Source: Acephala macrosclerotiorum (lineage: Eukaryota; Ascomycota; Leotiomycetes; Helotiales; Mollisiaceae). Taken from it: a stretch of 64,000 nucleotides of DNA. The stretch spans positions 124,001 through 188,000 of the forward strand of contig MU119238.1 in the NCBI GenBank assembly GCA_014904845.1. The letters are read 5' to 3'. Both the position numbers and the translations under genes were made by a program. Under the pieces are notes generated by a model that worked only from the letters and a program-made list of their open reading frames with translations, was not told the DNA's origin and did no database searches. This document shows, piece by piece, positions 11,870 to 24,995 of the stretch (the first letter of the stretch is position 1; each line of letters begins with the position of its first letter).

Positions 11870-13825
11870 ATGCCTGGGAACATTGACGATGCGTCTGCAG
11901 GCGCAAAGATGGACCCTGCTCTTGCTCTCCCCCCTGACTTCAGACATGAAGGTCCCGATGCCATCCACGAAGTAGAGGCGCCCCCAGTCGTCGAAGGAAA
12001 GGCTACGCACTACTTCGCAGACGACTACGGTAGCGATGATGCGAGCAATGAAGGCGAGTATCCAACAGAAGAAGAACTTCATACTCTTCGCAGAGTTGCA
12101 GACCATATTCCATGGAAAGTTTACACCCTCGCCTTCGTCGAATTGTGCGAACGTTTCTCCTACTATGGAACAACCGTCGTCTGTGAGTACAAGCATCTTT
12201 GCGTATCCTCGCCCGAGCACTACTGACACGTTTTGATAGTCACGAACTTCATCCAACAGCCTCTCCCAGACGGATCGAAGACAGGAGCCGGCTTTGGAGG
12301 TCAATCTGGAGCTCTTAACATGGGTCAACAAGCTTCTACCGGAATTGGAACCTTCAATCAATTCTGGGTCTATCTCCTGCCTCTCTTCGGTGCATATGTC
12401 GCAGATACATATCTCGGACGTTACAAGACTATCTGCTGGGCACTTGGAATTGCGATTGTCGGCCATATCATTCTCGTCATGAGCGCAATTCCCCCAGTCA
12501 TTGTGCACCCCAAGAACTCCTTGGCCTGTTTCCTCATTGGCTTGATCATCATGGGCGTTGGCACTGGCTCTTTCAAATCCAACATCTCTCCTCTGATTGC
12601 TGAGCAATTGCATCTGACAAAGATGGTTGTTAAGGAACTACCTTCTGGAGAGCGAGTTATCCACGACCCCACTGTTACTCAGAGCCGAGTCTACCACTAC
12701 TTCTATCTCTTCATTAATATTGGAGCTTTGGTTGGACAAATCGGCATGGTGTACGCAGAGAAATATGTTGGATTTTACCTTTCCTTTATGTTGCCGACAA
12801 TCCTACTTTGCATCTGCCCTTTGGTAGTATGGTATTGCCGCGACAAATACGTCCGAACACCACCCGAAGGTTCAGTCCTTGGAAAAGCTACCGCACTCTT
12901 CATCATGGCAAACAAAGGCTGCTGGTCAATCAACCCTGTCACAACCTGGAAGAACCTCAACAGCGGTACCTTCTGGGAGAAGGTCAAGCCTTCTGCTATC
13001 GACCCCGCAAACCGACCACGATGGATGACTTTCGATGATCAATGGGTCGATGAAGTAGGTCGTGGATTCGCCGCTTGCTCTGTCTTCTTGTGGATGCCCC
13101 TCTACTGGCTCACATACAACCAACTCAACAACAACCTGACCTCCCAAGCCGCAGTCATGGAACTTAATGGCCTTCCCAACGATGTGCTTTCCAACCTCGA
13201 CCCCTTCGCACTCATCATCTTGATCCCCATCTGCGATCTGTTCATCTACCCCTTCCTCCGAAAGAACAAGATCCACTTCACACCTATCAAGAAGATCGCC
13301 GCCGGATTCTTCACCGGAGCTGCCGCAATGGTCTGGGCCGCAGTCATCCAAGCATACATTTACAAGAAATCTGTGTGCGGCAACTACGCCTCCTTGTCCC
13401 TCCCTAACGGCGATCCTTGCCCTACAGTCAACATCAACGTCTGGGCCCAAACAGGTGCATACGTCTTAATCGCCATCTCCGAGATCTTCGCTTCAATCAC
13501 CACCCTTGAGTACGCATTCTCAAAGGCACCAAAGAACATGCGTTCTCTCGTTATGGCAGTCAATCTCTTCATGTCCGCCATCTCAGCTGCATTGGGCGAA
13601 GCCTTCGTGACACTTTCTGCTGACCCCTTACTCGTGTGGAACTACGGTGTCATGGGTGTATTGGCTTTCATTGGTGGTGTTTGCTTCTGGTTCCAGTACA
13701 GAAATTTGGATCGCGAAGAAGATCACTTGAATATGTTGCCCGTCGGACATCTTGAGGCTACGAACAAGGATGTGGAGGATGTCCATCCCGCTCCTGAGCC
13801 TATTGAGATTAAGGAGAAGATGTGA
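11870..13825 (+). CDS. Oligopeptide transporter of the POT/PTR2 family
   Basis: Two exons, 11870-12182 and 12240-13825 (intron 57 bp), give 632 aa. The protein has an acidic N-terminal tail of about 90 residues, then ELCERFSYYG, the E-x-x-E-R-F-x-Y-Y-G motif of helix 1 that couples protons. The second POT signature is in the stretch FYLFINIGALVGQ. About twelve membrane segments follow and a charged tail ends the protein. Family role: proton-driven import of di- and tripeptides at the plasma membrane. The start is the first ATG of the frame; an upstream GTG extension is ignored. It resembles yeast PTR2, but orthology cannot be shown here. Confidence 0.95.
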
Positions 13826-14489
13826 ATAGGAAAAATTAACGGGTGGGATTAGGTGATAGGAGGTTTGCTTGCGTTGCGACGGGTGTTTTTGGGGCGGAAT
13901 GATACCAATTTTGTTGCGAATGTGCTTTCTTAACGACATGCATATGAATCGCTTTGACTTCACATCAGCTTCAAGTCTTCTCCTTGCGTGACTCCATGTG
14001 CAAATCCTCTGTCTTTTTCTGTCTCAAATGTCTGACTCCAGATCCCTAGTTTTCAATTGCAAAATGTTTTTTCTAGGCAGGGACAATTTTGCGAGGCCGT
14101 GGACTTTCTAGTCCCTTCATGGATATTTCTTACGTCACATTTCTAGTAACCCAATGCTTAAAAACTTCGATTCAGCTGAAATGTATGACATTGTATGTTC
14201 CCAGCCGAGACCAATTTGTACAGCTCCATCAACATCCGTTCGTTGCTCGGACCAGGTCCTGGCACCCTAGTACATGCCAGCTGACCTCGCACAAGGTATA
14301 ACAATCTCGTCAGCTCCCGTATCGCTGCAACACTAAACCAATACGAGAACGAGAGTTCAGGCCGTCTCGTGCTACGATCAGCCTCAGCATTCTTTTGCTT
14401 TTTCTCTTTCTTTACCTCATGTTCCCCTCTATCCCTCATTCCCAGAAGCGGATTTCCCCCCACCACGAAAAGGTAGCGAAAAAGCATCC
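13826..14489. other. Convergent intergenic region, no gene seen
   Basis: This is 3' flanking sequence between the peptide transporter and the small secreted protein gene. I see no repeat or RNA gene. Confidence 0.5.
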
Positions 14490-15218
14490 TCATTTTAAAC
14501 CCTCCTTAATCTCCTCCTCCATTGCAACATCGAGAAAACATCTCACGCTCCGTACACTGCCGAAGTCTACTAATTCATCCATTTCGGTGCTTAGGAGGGG
14601 TGTTGGGTTGGAGATTTGGATGTAGGGTGTGTAGATGGAGGTGAGGCCGCTTTCGTCTGTTTGTTTCTCGTCAACTTCTGGATTTTCTTCTTGTTCTTGT
14701 TGCGACGTTTGTGTTTGCGTATTTGGGGTGGAGCGTGGAGTGGTACAGGGGAAAGACGGAAAGAAGGGAAGATTGTTGGGAAAGAGGGGACAGGAAGAGG
14801 AAAGTAGAAGGAGGAGGAGGATTTGGAAGATGCTTGCCTTCGCCGCAATCAAGAACACTGTAGAGGTCGCAATATTGTGTGATCTGGCCCAGAGTGATAG
14901 ATTCTACCTGGCCGTGGTAGTTGTAGCAGTAATCATAGAAGCCAGTTATGGGGAAGGAGAAGCCAAAGTAGTTTTCTTCAGGGAAGAAAGTTGCTAATCT
15001 GTGTGGATTCAGAGGTTAGTTTTGGATTTTGGATTTGAGTATGAGGTTCTAGATGGGGCAGGCGATGAGAGGGAAGTTCACATGAGGATAGGTGACGGAG
15101 AAGGGGAGAGAGCGTACAAAGGCAGATCACTCAACTTAATTTTCGCACCGTTCACAAAACTGGGCATTGACAGAAAACATATTGAGACGATCAACAAAGG
15201 GAGTAGAGGCTGCAACAT
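14490..15218 (-). CDS. Small secreted protein candidate, 4 cysteines
   Basis: Proposed exons are 15218-15118, 14998-14838 and 14677-14490, giving 149 aa. The first ~25 residues are a clear signal peptide (MLQPLLPLLIVSICFLSMP... then VNGA). The middle exon encodes an aromatic, Cys-bearing stretch with FYDYCYNYHG and QYCDLYSVLDCGE. The mature part has four cysteines, enough for two disulfides. Intron 1 has a CTAAC branch and CACAG acceptor; its donor could be GTACGC at 15117 or GTGAAC at 15081, both in frame. Intron 2 needs a GC-AG pair (donor GCAAGC at 14837) across a pyrimidine-rich tract; without it the frame stops near 14665. No family recognised. Size, signal and cysteines fit an effector-like secreted protein. 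Confidence 0.55.
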
Positions 15219-15648
15219 CTTGAAAATAGAGAACAGAGAACGCACGCGATTTTGGGGAATCGATCACTACTATTCCCTTTATTGAGGGCAAGCACCCATC
15301 CTTAATTTTCACTTTTCTCAGCCCATGTCGCCAAAATCGTAATGTTACACGGGGGCTGGAGGTTGATTTTTCGTGGCGGATATTGGTCGTGTGCTCAAAT
15401 TAGAAATTTTGAGCGTGTACGAAGGGGTAGAGAGACATGGCGTATTTGGTGGTAGGTGAGGGGATGAAGCGACTCAAGCGAGGGTTGTGGCGTGACCGGC
15501 GTGGCGGAAGAACAAAAAGAAGGAATATGAGATTCGAGATTTCACTTTTCGACAAGACGCATGAGTAAAGGAGATTGTGGATTTGAGGGAGATCAGAGAT
15601 CGCGATAACTTGAGATATAGAGGATGAGCAATGTATTTATGGTTGCTG
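15219..15648. other. Spacer between two minus-strand genes
   Basis: Upstream region of the small secreted protein gene and 3' flank of the TFIIIC gene. Nothing else recognised. Confidence 0.5.
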
Positions 15649-18066
15649 TTACGATTGTTCGGGAGCTCTGCTCTCGCTCTTACTGGCGGATGGAGGGTAG
15701 ACTACTGAATAGTCGACTTCATCAGTCGTGTCGCTGTATTCTTCGAGATCATCTCTTTCGTGATCTTGATTGTGACTTGTCGCAGTTCCGTTTAATATTT
15801 CCTCTTTTGGGTTTCCATGACCAGCTTCAATTCTGCTCCATGTTCCCGATCTTGGCCTCTGATGACCAACGTCGATACCAAATCCGCCCGAGTTGTTGCG
15901 CCTCTCGCTATCATGGTCTCCGGTACCTCCATTTCTATCTGGAGCCTCGTTCCCTTGGATACCAGGCTCATCGCTCTCATAGCCATCTCCAGCTCCGTCT
16001 GAAATCTCATCTTCTTCGATATCTGTTTCCTCATCTTCGGAGCGTCCAGAATCAACTTGATCTTCCTCGATCTCGTCTAGGTCCATATCATCTTCAATAG
16101 AGTCTAGCGGAGTATCCCTTTCGATAGACGTGATTGGTGTATCTGATGCCGATCGATCGTTGTCATGACCAAGGTCAAGACTTGGGTTGGAAGGAAGGTT
16201 CCAAGCAGCAGGCGCCGTGCTAACCTTTGGCATGGTCCGCTTGTTCTGCTTCGGTGGACCCGGCAACGCCCTTCTCTTTGGTTTGGTCTTGGGGGCGGGG
16301 ATATTGTTATGCTTTCGAATTCTCGCGGATCGTGGTTTGCCATTATCATTTTTCTTTGCAATCCCGCTAGACTGAACAATCTGGTATAAACCTCTCTTCT
16401 TCAAGTCTTCGATTTCGGCAGCCGATAGACGAATGTCTGGGACTGGAACATAAATTCTTTGGCTCGTCCTTCCGGGAACGAAATCTGGATGCGCAACAGC
16501 ATTTGCGAACTCCTCGTCCCTCAGCTGTCTTTGGATTCGTACCCCGACCAACTTCATCTTCATGATAGCTCTGATTTTCGCCATGGAACCTTCGGGATAC
16601 CATCCATCGCATGCATTCTCGCATTTGTCCCGATATGGCGCGTCTCTCATGAGTCGAGTTAACAGCGGATCTGTGACATCGCAGATCTGCCAGATCTTGC
16701 CATCCAAAATAAGTGTCTTGCCGTCGAAAATATGGCTGTTTCGATCTTCTTTTGTTGCACCCTTTTTGGAGATGTTGTAGCTTGTACGAACATCTTTCCA
16801 GCCCATTCCTTCGACTTTTTCCGCTTCCTCAAAGATCTTGAAGAATAGAGTTTGATATTGGCGACATTTTGGGTCAGACCTAGGGTCCACGCCGTATTTG
16901 ATGACAGCATCACGAAAAGGACCGCCCTTGAACTGGTATCCAACATATTGCAGAGCATCTTTGAACAGCCAAAGGTCTGGAGAGCTACCGACGCGGTTTA
17001 CCAAGGCTCTGCGGGTGTAGAGAGGGCGCTCCTCTAAAGCTTGCCGAATATCTATAATTAGTTGGAGAAGTTCTGGGTTGTCCGTTGGATCAGGAACGTG
17101 CGGTTCCATGGGTACGAACGGAGAATCCTTGCTCAGATACGCCACTTTTACTTTCTTGACACCCTGACGATTGACAAGCTTGACTTGGCCCGTAGCTTGA
17201 TCTGTTTCCTCGAAGATGTTAGGATTTTGATGCCAGCCCCAGTTGAAGGGTATAGTATGTGTTGTCATGATGGGAGCAGGTAAGAATTCCTCATCTGGCT
17301 TCCATCCCTTGCTCGTATCAAACTTGAATTCGCGAAGCTTGTCGACTATACGTGGTAAGCGGACATTCTGAAGAAATGAGTTGACTACAAACCATTTCCA
17401 GCAAGGGCCGTCTCTCGGAATTTTGGAATGAACTCCGTATTACTTGTCGAGTGATGGAAATCAGAAATGCCTTGAATGGATCAGCAGTTTATCCAGAACA
17501 ATAGCCATCAAATTACCTCGATATCTGTGACTCTGCGTGACTTCTCCGGCAACTTCCACAGTATATTTGCCTTTATTGTCACTGAGCTTGCGCAACAAGC
17601 TGGCAGGTTTGTCCATCCTGGAATGGGATTGTACGCGCGCAAAGTCATGATCTTCGTCCGCTAGACGTATCCATCCATCTTCACTAGGGCTTGGTGCTTG
17701 AGAGCCTCGCTTGCGTTTCTTCCCTATGCGCTTAGGTACTGTAATCTTTAAGAGAAGGTTGTTTGTTGCACTATTGTGTGAGTATATTGGGACTGCCATG
17801 GGATCGTTGTATCGAAGATATAGAGGTATTATGTCCCGGATATCAGAGGACTCAATAATCTACAAGTACTTAGTATGCGCAAGTCACGAGACTTGAATGG
17901 GAAAACAGCTGAAAGCTCTCTATGGAGGGAGACTCACTCTTTGGAACGGACGGTTATTCCCAAAAGTCTTGATGCCATTGTCAATATTTTGTATGATCAT
18001 AGGATGCTCGACCGCAATGATCTCCCTGTCGGGGACCTTGAAGATGGGAGCTGCGCCTTCTTCCAT
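15649..18066 (-). CDS. Transcription factor IIIC subunit 5 (tau95/Sfc1-like)
   Basis: Four exons, 18066-17938, 17859-17517, 17470-17393 and 17345-15649, give 748 aa. Introns are 78, 46 and 47 bp. The N-terminal exons (EHPMIIQNIDNGIKTFG, then a basic RIGKKRKRG patch) form the dimerisation region. The large exon carries TIPFNWGWHQNP, RPLYTRRAL and the Trp/Cys-rich DGWYPEG region of the tau95 DNA-binding module. The last ~150 residues are strongly acidic, as in yeast Tfc1. Family role: part of the tauA half of TFIIIC, which binds the A box of tRNA genes and recruits TFIIIB for RNA polymerase III in the nucleus. The gene is divergent from the B56 gene. Confidence 0.92.
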
Positions 18067-19171
18067 GGTCAACGAAGGATCTTGATTTCATAGAGAATCA
18101 CTCTCGGGTTGTATCAGCTGAGAAAGATAAGAGAAATGAATGTAGTCGATATTGTATCCAGGTTTCGACCGTGCCTATTGTGTTGTGTTGTATTGTTTTC
18201 TCAAGCTGCCAAAAATGATGCAGAGCTCCTCGACGCCCAATCAGGTCAAGCTTCCACAAAGTGCCCGTGCTAGCGCCAATTTTAGGCGCAACGATCGTGG
18301 AGGGGAACCGAATTGCCCAGCCCAGCTCCTATGTGAAAGAGTTGGAAGAAGTCCATTGAACCTTCAACTATCCTCGAATCTTTCGCAGACCTCATCCTCG
18401 CAGACTCTTGAAGCTTGGGTTGCGCCGGACGCGTGGGCTTTCTTTTGTCAACCTAAACCCTATCCAAAGAAGACGCTGAAGGATAGCACTCGATTCACCG
18501 CCCGCATTACACGACCCATCAACAGAGCAGGCAGCTTCTTGATCGCCATAGCTCGGATATCCTTGGAAGACAGTCTGGAGTGTCTGGCAATTGTTTGTGA
18601 GTCGTTGAGCCCTCTTGGTGCTGATGTTTGAGCCGTTGGCTTTGGCGGGACATTTCGCTGACTTGCACTGCCATCATGCAGGTCACGAAAGCTCGAGACG
18701 CGAAAATCAACAACGTCAACTCTACAATAGCACACAGCACGTCGATATCATCCTCCCTGCATGCTTGATACTCACGAGCTGCACCACTACGACTTTGGCA
18801 GCTAGTGCTCCTGCAAGGCTGCTTGCCCTGAACTCGAGAGACCAGCAAACGGCGACTATTGTGGACCCACACGCTCGGCCACTCTGTGTAGCATCACTTT
18901 CTTTTTCGAAGGTGCTTTCATTCTCTGCTTCAACATTGTGCGAAAAGACACATACGAATATTGTCGCGAGTGGCTTTGGAATTGAGCACGACGCCAGACA
19001 AAATTGTGCCAGCAACGCTGACGCAGCCCTCTCCGCTTTCTTGGAACGAAAGGCAGACTGAATCCATCTCTGGTCCGCAAGCTACGAAAACTTTCGAAGC
19101 TTGGCTTCTCCGCAGTGAGATATCTTCCCGCAGACGGGAAACCTGAAACATAGGCTTGACTGGTATTCAAG
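18067..19171. other. Divergent intergenic region, no gene seen
   Basis: Shared 5' flanks of the TFIIIC and B56 genes. Frames here are short, and none continues across a plausible splice. Confidence 0.55.
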
Positions 19172-21815
19172 ATGAGGACCTTCAGGCAAAAAGTTGTAAG
19201 TCATCCCGAGAACTAGTCATGCAAGGAATGCCTCTTGCAATTCAAATATCCGTATAACATTTACTAACCCGTTCAGCATGATCAGCTCTCGCGCGCCAAA
19301 GACCCAAACAAGTCCTCAAAATCCAAGAACAAGGGGGAATCTAAGGATGGAACTTCGTCGCCATCACAGTCGAACTCGACGAGAGAAGCAACACAGTCCC
19401 CAATTACAACCCCATCCTCATCCACTACAACGCTGAACGACCCTCGGAATAAGCCCCTCCCTCCCAATGACGGTGGTGCTTCGAACGCAAATACTTCAAG
19501 TCCAGCTCTCCAACCTCAGTCTGGTTCTATCAATTCCCTCAACCCTGGGCATGTAGGCGGACAGGATCGATTCAATGGTATGAGTGGCGGCCCGCCAGCA
19601 GGTGGACCTGGAACTCCCAATCGTCATGGCCAGCTTCCCCCAAGTGTCATTATTAGCCCCAGCGCGCCGGTAAGCTTATGTGCTCACATCCCCGCACCTA
19701 GTATGTATAGCTAATCTATCGCGACTTAGCACATTCCTCCTCCAGGAGCCGCAGAGACAATGCCCCACGATCTTGCCCCTCCCAAGGCCGGTCAGAAGTC
19801 TTTGATGTTTGATCGTCTGCAGACAACTCCAAAAGATGTCCCAGAAGGCATCAGAACCCCCAAAAGACAGCACTCCTCTCGATTCGATATTTCCCCACAA
19901 AGGGAGCTTGAAAAGCTTCCCGGTTTCCATGAAGTCCCTCCCAACCGCAGACAAGATCTGTTCATGCAAAAAATCGATCAGTGCAACGTGATATTCGATT
20001 TCAATGACGCCAGTGGGGACATGAAGTCGAAGGAGATAAAGCGATTGGCGCTCCATGAGTTGCTGGATTATGTGGCGAACAACAGACAAGTTATCACGGA
20101 AGCAATGTACCCAAGAGTGGTAGAAATGTTCAGCAAAAATCTCTTCCGACCAATTCCGCCGCCCATGAATCCTCAAGGAGAAGCTTTCGACCCAGAGGAA
20201 GACGAACCAGTTCTGGAGGTCGCCTGGCCACATATTCAGGTTGTGTACGAATTCTTTCTAAGGTTCATCGAGAGTCAGGACTTCAACACCAACATCGCGA
20301 AGGCCTACATAGATCATAGCTTCGTGCTCCAACTTCTGGAGTTGTTCGATTCCGAAGACCCGCGAGAGAGAGATTTCCTCAAGACCACCTTGCACAGAAT
20401 ATACGGCAAATTCCTCAATCTCCGGTCATACATCCGACGATCCATCAACAATGTCTTTTTCCAATTCGTCTACGAGACGGAACGATTCAACGGCATTGCG
20501 GAGTTGCTGGAAATTCTTGGTTCCATTATCAACGGATTTGCTCTACCTTTGAAAGAAGAACATAAGCTGTTCTTGACAAGATCATTACTTCCACTTCACA
20601 AAGTGAAGAGTCTCAGCATGTACCACCCGCAATTAGCCTATTGTATTGTGCAGTTTCTCGAGAAGGACGCAGCTCTGACAGAAGAGGTGCGTATCTCATC
20701 GCAATGACAAAGATTCCGCTGACGTGCTAGGTTGTCCTTGGGTTACTCCGATATTGGCCAAAGACCAACAGTACTAAAGAGGTTATGTTCCTAAACGAAG
20801 TCGAAGACATATTCGAAGTCATGGATCCGGCCGAGTTCGCCAAGGTCCAAGAGCCCCTTTTCCATCAACTCGCCAAGTCAGTCGCAAGCCCCCACTTCCA
20901 GGTCGCAGAACGGGCACTCTACTTCTGGAACAACGAGTATTTCTGCAACCTTGTCAGTGACAACGTCGAGATCATTCTACCAATTATGTTTGCACCTTTG
21001 TATGAGAACTCGAAAGGCCATTGGAATAGGTACGTCCCGTAAGCTGCTTGATGATGTCCTAGCTAATACGATGAAGGACGATTCACGGAATGGTCTACAA
21101 TGCCATGAAACTGTTCATGGAGATCAATCCTCAGCTCTTCGATGACTGCTCCCACGACTACACCGAGCATCAAAACAATGCCGAAGCCAGGGAAACTGCA
21201 AGAGCAAACAAGTGGAAGGCATTAGAAGAGCAAGCAAAACGAGGCAAGACAAATGGTGCCGTCCGACCCGCAGCGACAAGTGTATCATCCCATCGATCGA
21301 AAAAAGTTGACGAGCTTGATCCAATCACTGAGGACAATCAGAAGAGGCTGGATTCGTTAAAACTTCAGGATGGAGATCGGAGAGAAAGAAGACCAACTCA
21401 CGATCGACAAAATTCGGTAGGCTCCTCCAGAAGCCAGCGATGATTGTCTTAGTACTATGCCGCTTTATTCTGCGTTTAGGATGCCCTATGCGTGGAAGTT
21501 TGTCACGGGATAGAAGTATTGGCTCGCGCACACCTTACCTTTCTCTTCTCAGCATCATCACCATCCTCATCATCATCATCTTGTCTTGCGTGCATGCGTT
21601 GCGTCACTCGGCGTTAGTTGAAGCGGTTAATTGACGACGTGTGTCTCTTTCAGAAAACGATCTCGAAACCTGGGAGCGATACGAGTCTTCGAAGTCATCG
21701 ATCGGCCAGCGGTGGATCTACCAAGGTTGTCATTGGAGGGATGGACTCGTCGTCTAGAGATAGTTACCAACTAGTTCCGAACGTGACGGATGAGCAAGCA
21801 AGTTACCTCTCTTGA
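19172..21815 (+). CDS. PP2A regulatory subunit B56 (B', Rts1-like)
   Basis: Six exons, 19172-19195, 19277-19669, 19730-20686, 20731-21029, 21077-21416 and 21654-21815, give 724 aa. The first exon codes for only eight residues. The N-terminal third is a Ser/Pro/Asn-rich low-complexity arm. The B56 HEAT-repeat core then runs from about [12 protein letters not shown] through [15 protein letters not shown] and [16 protein letters not shown] to ALEEQAK. The C-terminal exon, after a 237-bp intron, adds a Ser-rich tail. Family role: directs the PP2A A/C core to substrates; yeast Rts1 acts in cell-size control, septins and centromeric cohesion. The intron at 19196 has a TTACTAACC branch site. Confidence 0.95.
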
Positions 21816-22397
21816 GTCTTTAGGCGTTGGATCGGATCTCCTGGCAAAGGCCGTGGTGGGTGACGGCTTTCAACTATCGTTGAGATGGAAGGGAAGCTTG
21901 GCATTGCAAGCAACCTTGGATGTATGGATCTTCTTTGCACCTGTTATAGGTACCCGTATCTTTCATGTATGATGCACAACAAGCATACCGTTTGCGAGCG
22001 TTTCATTCCGAGGGGCCTAGCGGTGGCCTCTTCTTTTTTTTTCTGCCCGAGAGCGATGCGAGGAATAAGGCACATCACATCTCGAGTTCTTCTTTAGACG
22101 ACATGGGTTCTTTTCATGGATGGATGGCTTGTGGCTGTCTATTCTACTTCTCTTTGAAACGTAAATATGGAGGCTAAAAGGAATCGGGCGTTCAGAATTG
22201 GAACGCTAGGTAATGAATTGTGATGACACCGCCACTTGTTTTCATCTTACGTGAATTGATCGTTTGCCTTTCGAGCATCTGTTGGTACTATTGTATTGTT
22301 ATGGCTCTATAACCACATCTATGTCTCCCATACCTAGACGCCATGCTCAAATCCAACCCAAACACCATGCAATGCCAACCCTCACTCCCCTCTCATA
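21816..22397. other. Convergent intergenic region
   Basis: 3' flanks of the B56 and SNARE genes. No gene seen. Confidence 0.5.
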
Positions 22398-23234
22398 TCA
22401 TAAAATCAACACCAAAACCAACAACAAAATCAACACAAATATCAAAACCGCAATACAACAGCTACTCAACCCATCCTCATTCTTCCTAATAACTTCATTC
22501 ATCCTCTTCATCCCCGTCTGTAACCTACCCCCCACCCTATCCGCTAAATTATCAGTAGTCTCCAACATCTCAGCTTGCTCTTCTAATTCTCGACCCATGG
22601 TGTCGGCTTGTTGACGGAGATTGCCTACGGTGTGGAATACGGAGTCGAGATCCCGGTCTTGGTCTCGCATCATGGTTAGTTGTTGTTCGTGTTCGAATTC
22701 TGCGTTGTAATCCCTTCTATCTTGCCCAAACGCATCATCTATACCTTTCCCGTTTCCGTTTCCATTTTGGATATTGTTGTTATTATTGTTCTGTTGGATA
22801 GATTTCTCAAGCTCCTCCCTCATATCCTCAACTTCTCCTCCAATTTCATCGACGAGGCGAGCCCGGCGGGCTACCTCATCGATCTCGAGACCGAATTTGT
22901 AGGGGTCGGATTGTACGGCTTTTACGGACTCGATGAGGTCGGCTAGGTCTTCTGCTAGAGAGGAGAGGGAGGTTTCTAGTTCGGTGCGGGCGGAGAGGAG
23001 TTCGGGGGAGTGTGGGGTGGTGCTGAGGGAGCGGATGCGGAGGTAGGAGGTGAAGAGGGGGCGGGTGTGGGAGAGTGCTGAGAGGACGTCGCTGTTGGTC
23101 ACATATTAGCAGATGTTAGTTGGTGGAGTAGCGGTTGGAGAAGGAGAGGAAGTGAGAGGTAGGCAGCATTGAAGGAAGGAAACATACGCTTGGACTTGGA
23201 GGAAGGGGTCCTCTTCGTTGGTTGAGGACATCAT
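22398..23234 (-). CDS. Syntaxin-6/Tlg1-type Qc-SNARE
   Basis: Two exons, 23234-23188 and 23091-22398, give 246 aa. The first exon encodes MMSSTNEEDPF and is joined through a 96-bp intron, giving the QADVLSAL start of the syntaxin-6 N-terminal three-helix domain. An Asn-rich loop (coded by AAT/AAC repeats) separates it from the SNARE motif (VFHTVGNLRQQADTMG to KRMNEVIRKNED). The SNARE motif has a Gln in EEQAEML at the zero-layer position, and a C-terminal membrane anchor of about 20 aliphatic residues ends the protein. Family role: t-SNARE for endosome-to-late-Golgi fusion. Two ATGs are adjacent; the first is used. Confidence 0.93.
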
Positions 23235-24995
23235 CTTGGGCAGCGGTTGGAGGATCCTTCTTGCGTCTCACTGCAGAACGGCAGATAGTTCTAGTAGGCC
23301 TTGGTGCAGCCTCGTGGAAAGTTGGGCAGACGAGGCAGACGAGGCAGAGCCCCGGCAGGATTGGGAGACTGGGGTAGACTCGAATGTCGGTACAGGTCTT
23401 GATCACAAGAGCCTCAATTTCCGTGTATATCCGGGGTAAGGCTCGCCCTTGATAGTAGGTGGGCTGCGAATCGAGTGTCGTACAATAACCAATCCGGGGT
23501 GCTCAGCCAAGGAGGGGTTGGGATCCTCGACACGGACGGGGACGTCTCTTGGTGTAGCTCGCTCAACCCACAGAGACTGTGAGAACACAAGAGCCTCGTC
23601 CGCGAGTATCTTCAGCCCTACCAAATACGTATTCCCATCCGTAACGGATCCTATAATCGGTTCGAGATGCCTAGATCTTTCGGAGTTTGCTGCCCCGGTT
23701 TCGGTATCCCCGCAACGCCTTATGGTGAGGCAGACTATTGCGTGCTCGTCGCGAGGTATTCACGGGTTGCTGAGCTTATATTTTCGGACAATATGCTGTG
23801 GTCGAGGTCTCAATAGGGAGACTTGAAGATGCAACGTGGGTTCCTTCGAGTTCAGCTCGATCGTTGGTCGCAGAGTTGCTGCGCTGCTCTGCCAGTTGGT
23901 GAATCCTGCTATGTGCTGCGCAGTATCCTTAAGAATGCTATGAAGTATTTGGACGGAATTAGGTTCCAACTCGAAGTGACCCGTCGTCGAGGTGACACGA
24001 GGCTTCAGTTAGGTGGCAGGGCTGAGGATGTTGTGCAGGCAAACGCCCAATGTCGTCAAAGGCGGAGACGAAGCATGGAGACTAGGTCAAAATCAACTAT
24101 GAGAAGCTGTGTCGAAGTCCCAGTAACACGGCGAGAGAATCCTGAATTGCTGCTCTTGGTGCTGCACGACTGAAATACATAGAAATGATTTGACTCCTCT
24201 CTTCAATTGCTTCTCTTCGGATGCGTGCATAGTTACCGGTAGCTTGCGCACATTCCATGTGGGCAGCCACATCTGTGCATCAACCCAGGCTCCAAAATCC
24301 TAGACTTCCTTTTATCTTCCTCAATCCTTTTCCCACATCAATATTCCGTGCTACATGTCCTACACCCTCTCGCACATCCAGCGCTGGATTTCAATCCGTA
24401 TCCCATCCACCCTTCTTCCTGGAGGTCTCTGACATAGGCCTGGTGGATGGTTCGCTGGCTGTTCAGCCAGAACGCGTAGCTGTGCTCTGCCTCCAGTCTT
24501 CGCCACAGCTGGAGAAGGCTCTACGTAACAATGCTATGCTTGGTTGCATGATTGGGCAGACTGCTGGTGCCTGGGATCTCTTTGCCGCTGCCAGATCCAG
24601 ATGCGAGGCACCGACTTTCTTTTATCTCTTTCAACTCTTGCATTCTATCGTATTGACCAATCTCCAACTGACTCACATCCCTGGTTGATGGGAGGACAAA
24701 GCAGATCGGACAGCCCGAACTGATTCGTCTGTGGCGAGTGCCTTCCTACATGAAGACCGGGGACAGGAGCGGTGCCAACAACCTTCCATAAAAGGCCCTT
24801 TGCATTTCCAATTTTCAAAAATATTTTTAAAGCACGTCTCTGACCGCTTCTCCCAAACGAAGAATAGAGACTTTAGACAGCATCCAGAGAACATCTACAT
24901 TTCCTCGAATATACTGAATCTGAACAGACGAGTCAGTGGCTACCAGCCACGTGCAACATACCAACATACGTTTGCCTCTCATAGGCTCCAGAATC
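23235..24995. other. Divergent intergenic region, 1.76 kb
   Basis: Between the SNARE gene and the BCS1-like gene. Frames such as 24257-24688 are open but low in protein-like features. I see no RNA gene or repeat. Confidence 0.45.

Noticed and set aside
11861..12613. 250-codon minus-strand frame
   Set aside because: Antisense to the peptide transporter's first exons, which carry clear family motifs.
12926..13450. 174-codon minus-strand frame
   Set aside because: Lies antisense inside the conserved PTR2 coding sequence; a codon-bias shadow.
21550..21580. CAT/ATC microsatellite
   Set aside because: Lies inside the last intron of the B56 gene; simple-sequence tract without further meaning.
24257..24688. 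143-codon plus-strand frame before the BCS1-like gene
   Set aside because: Composition is not protein-like, no family features and no supporting splice structure.
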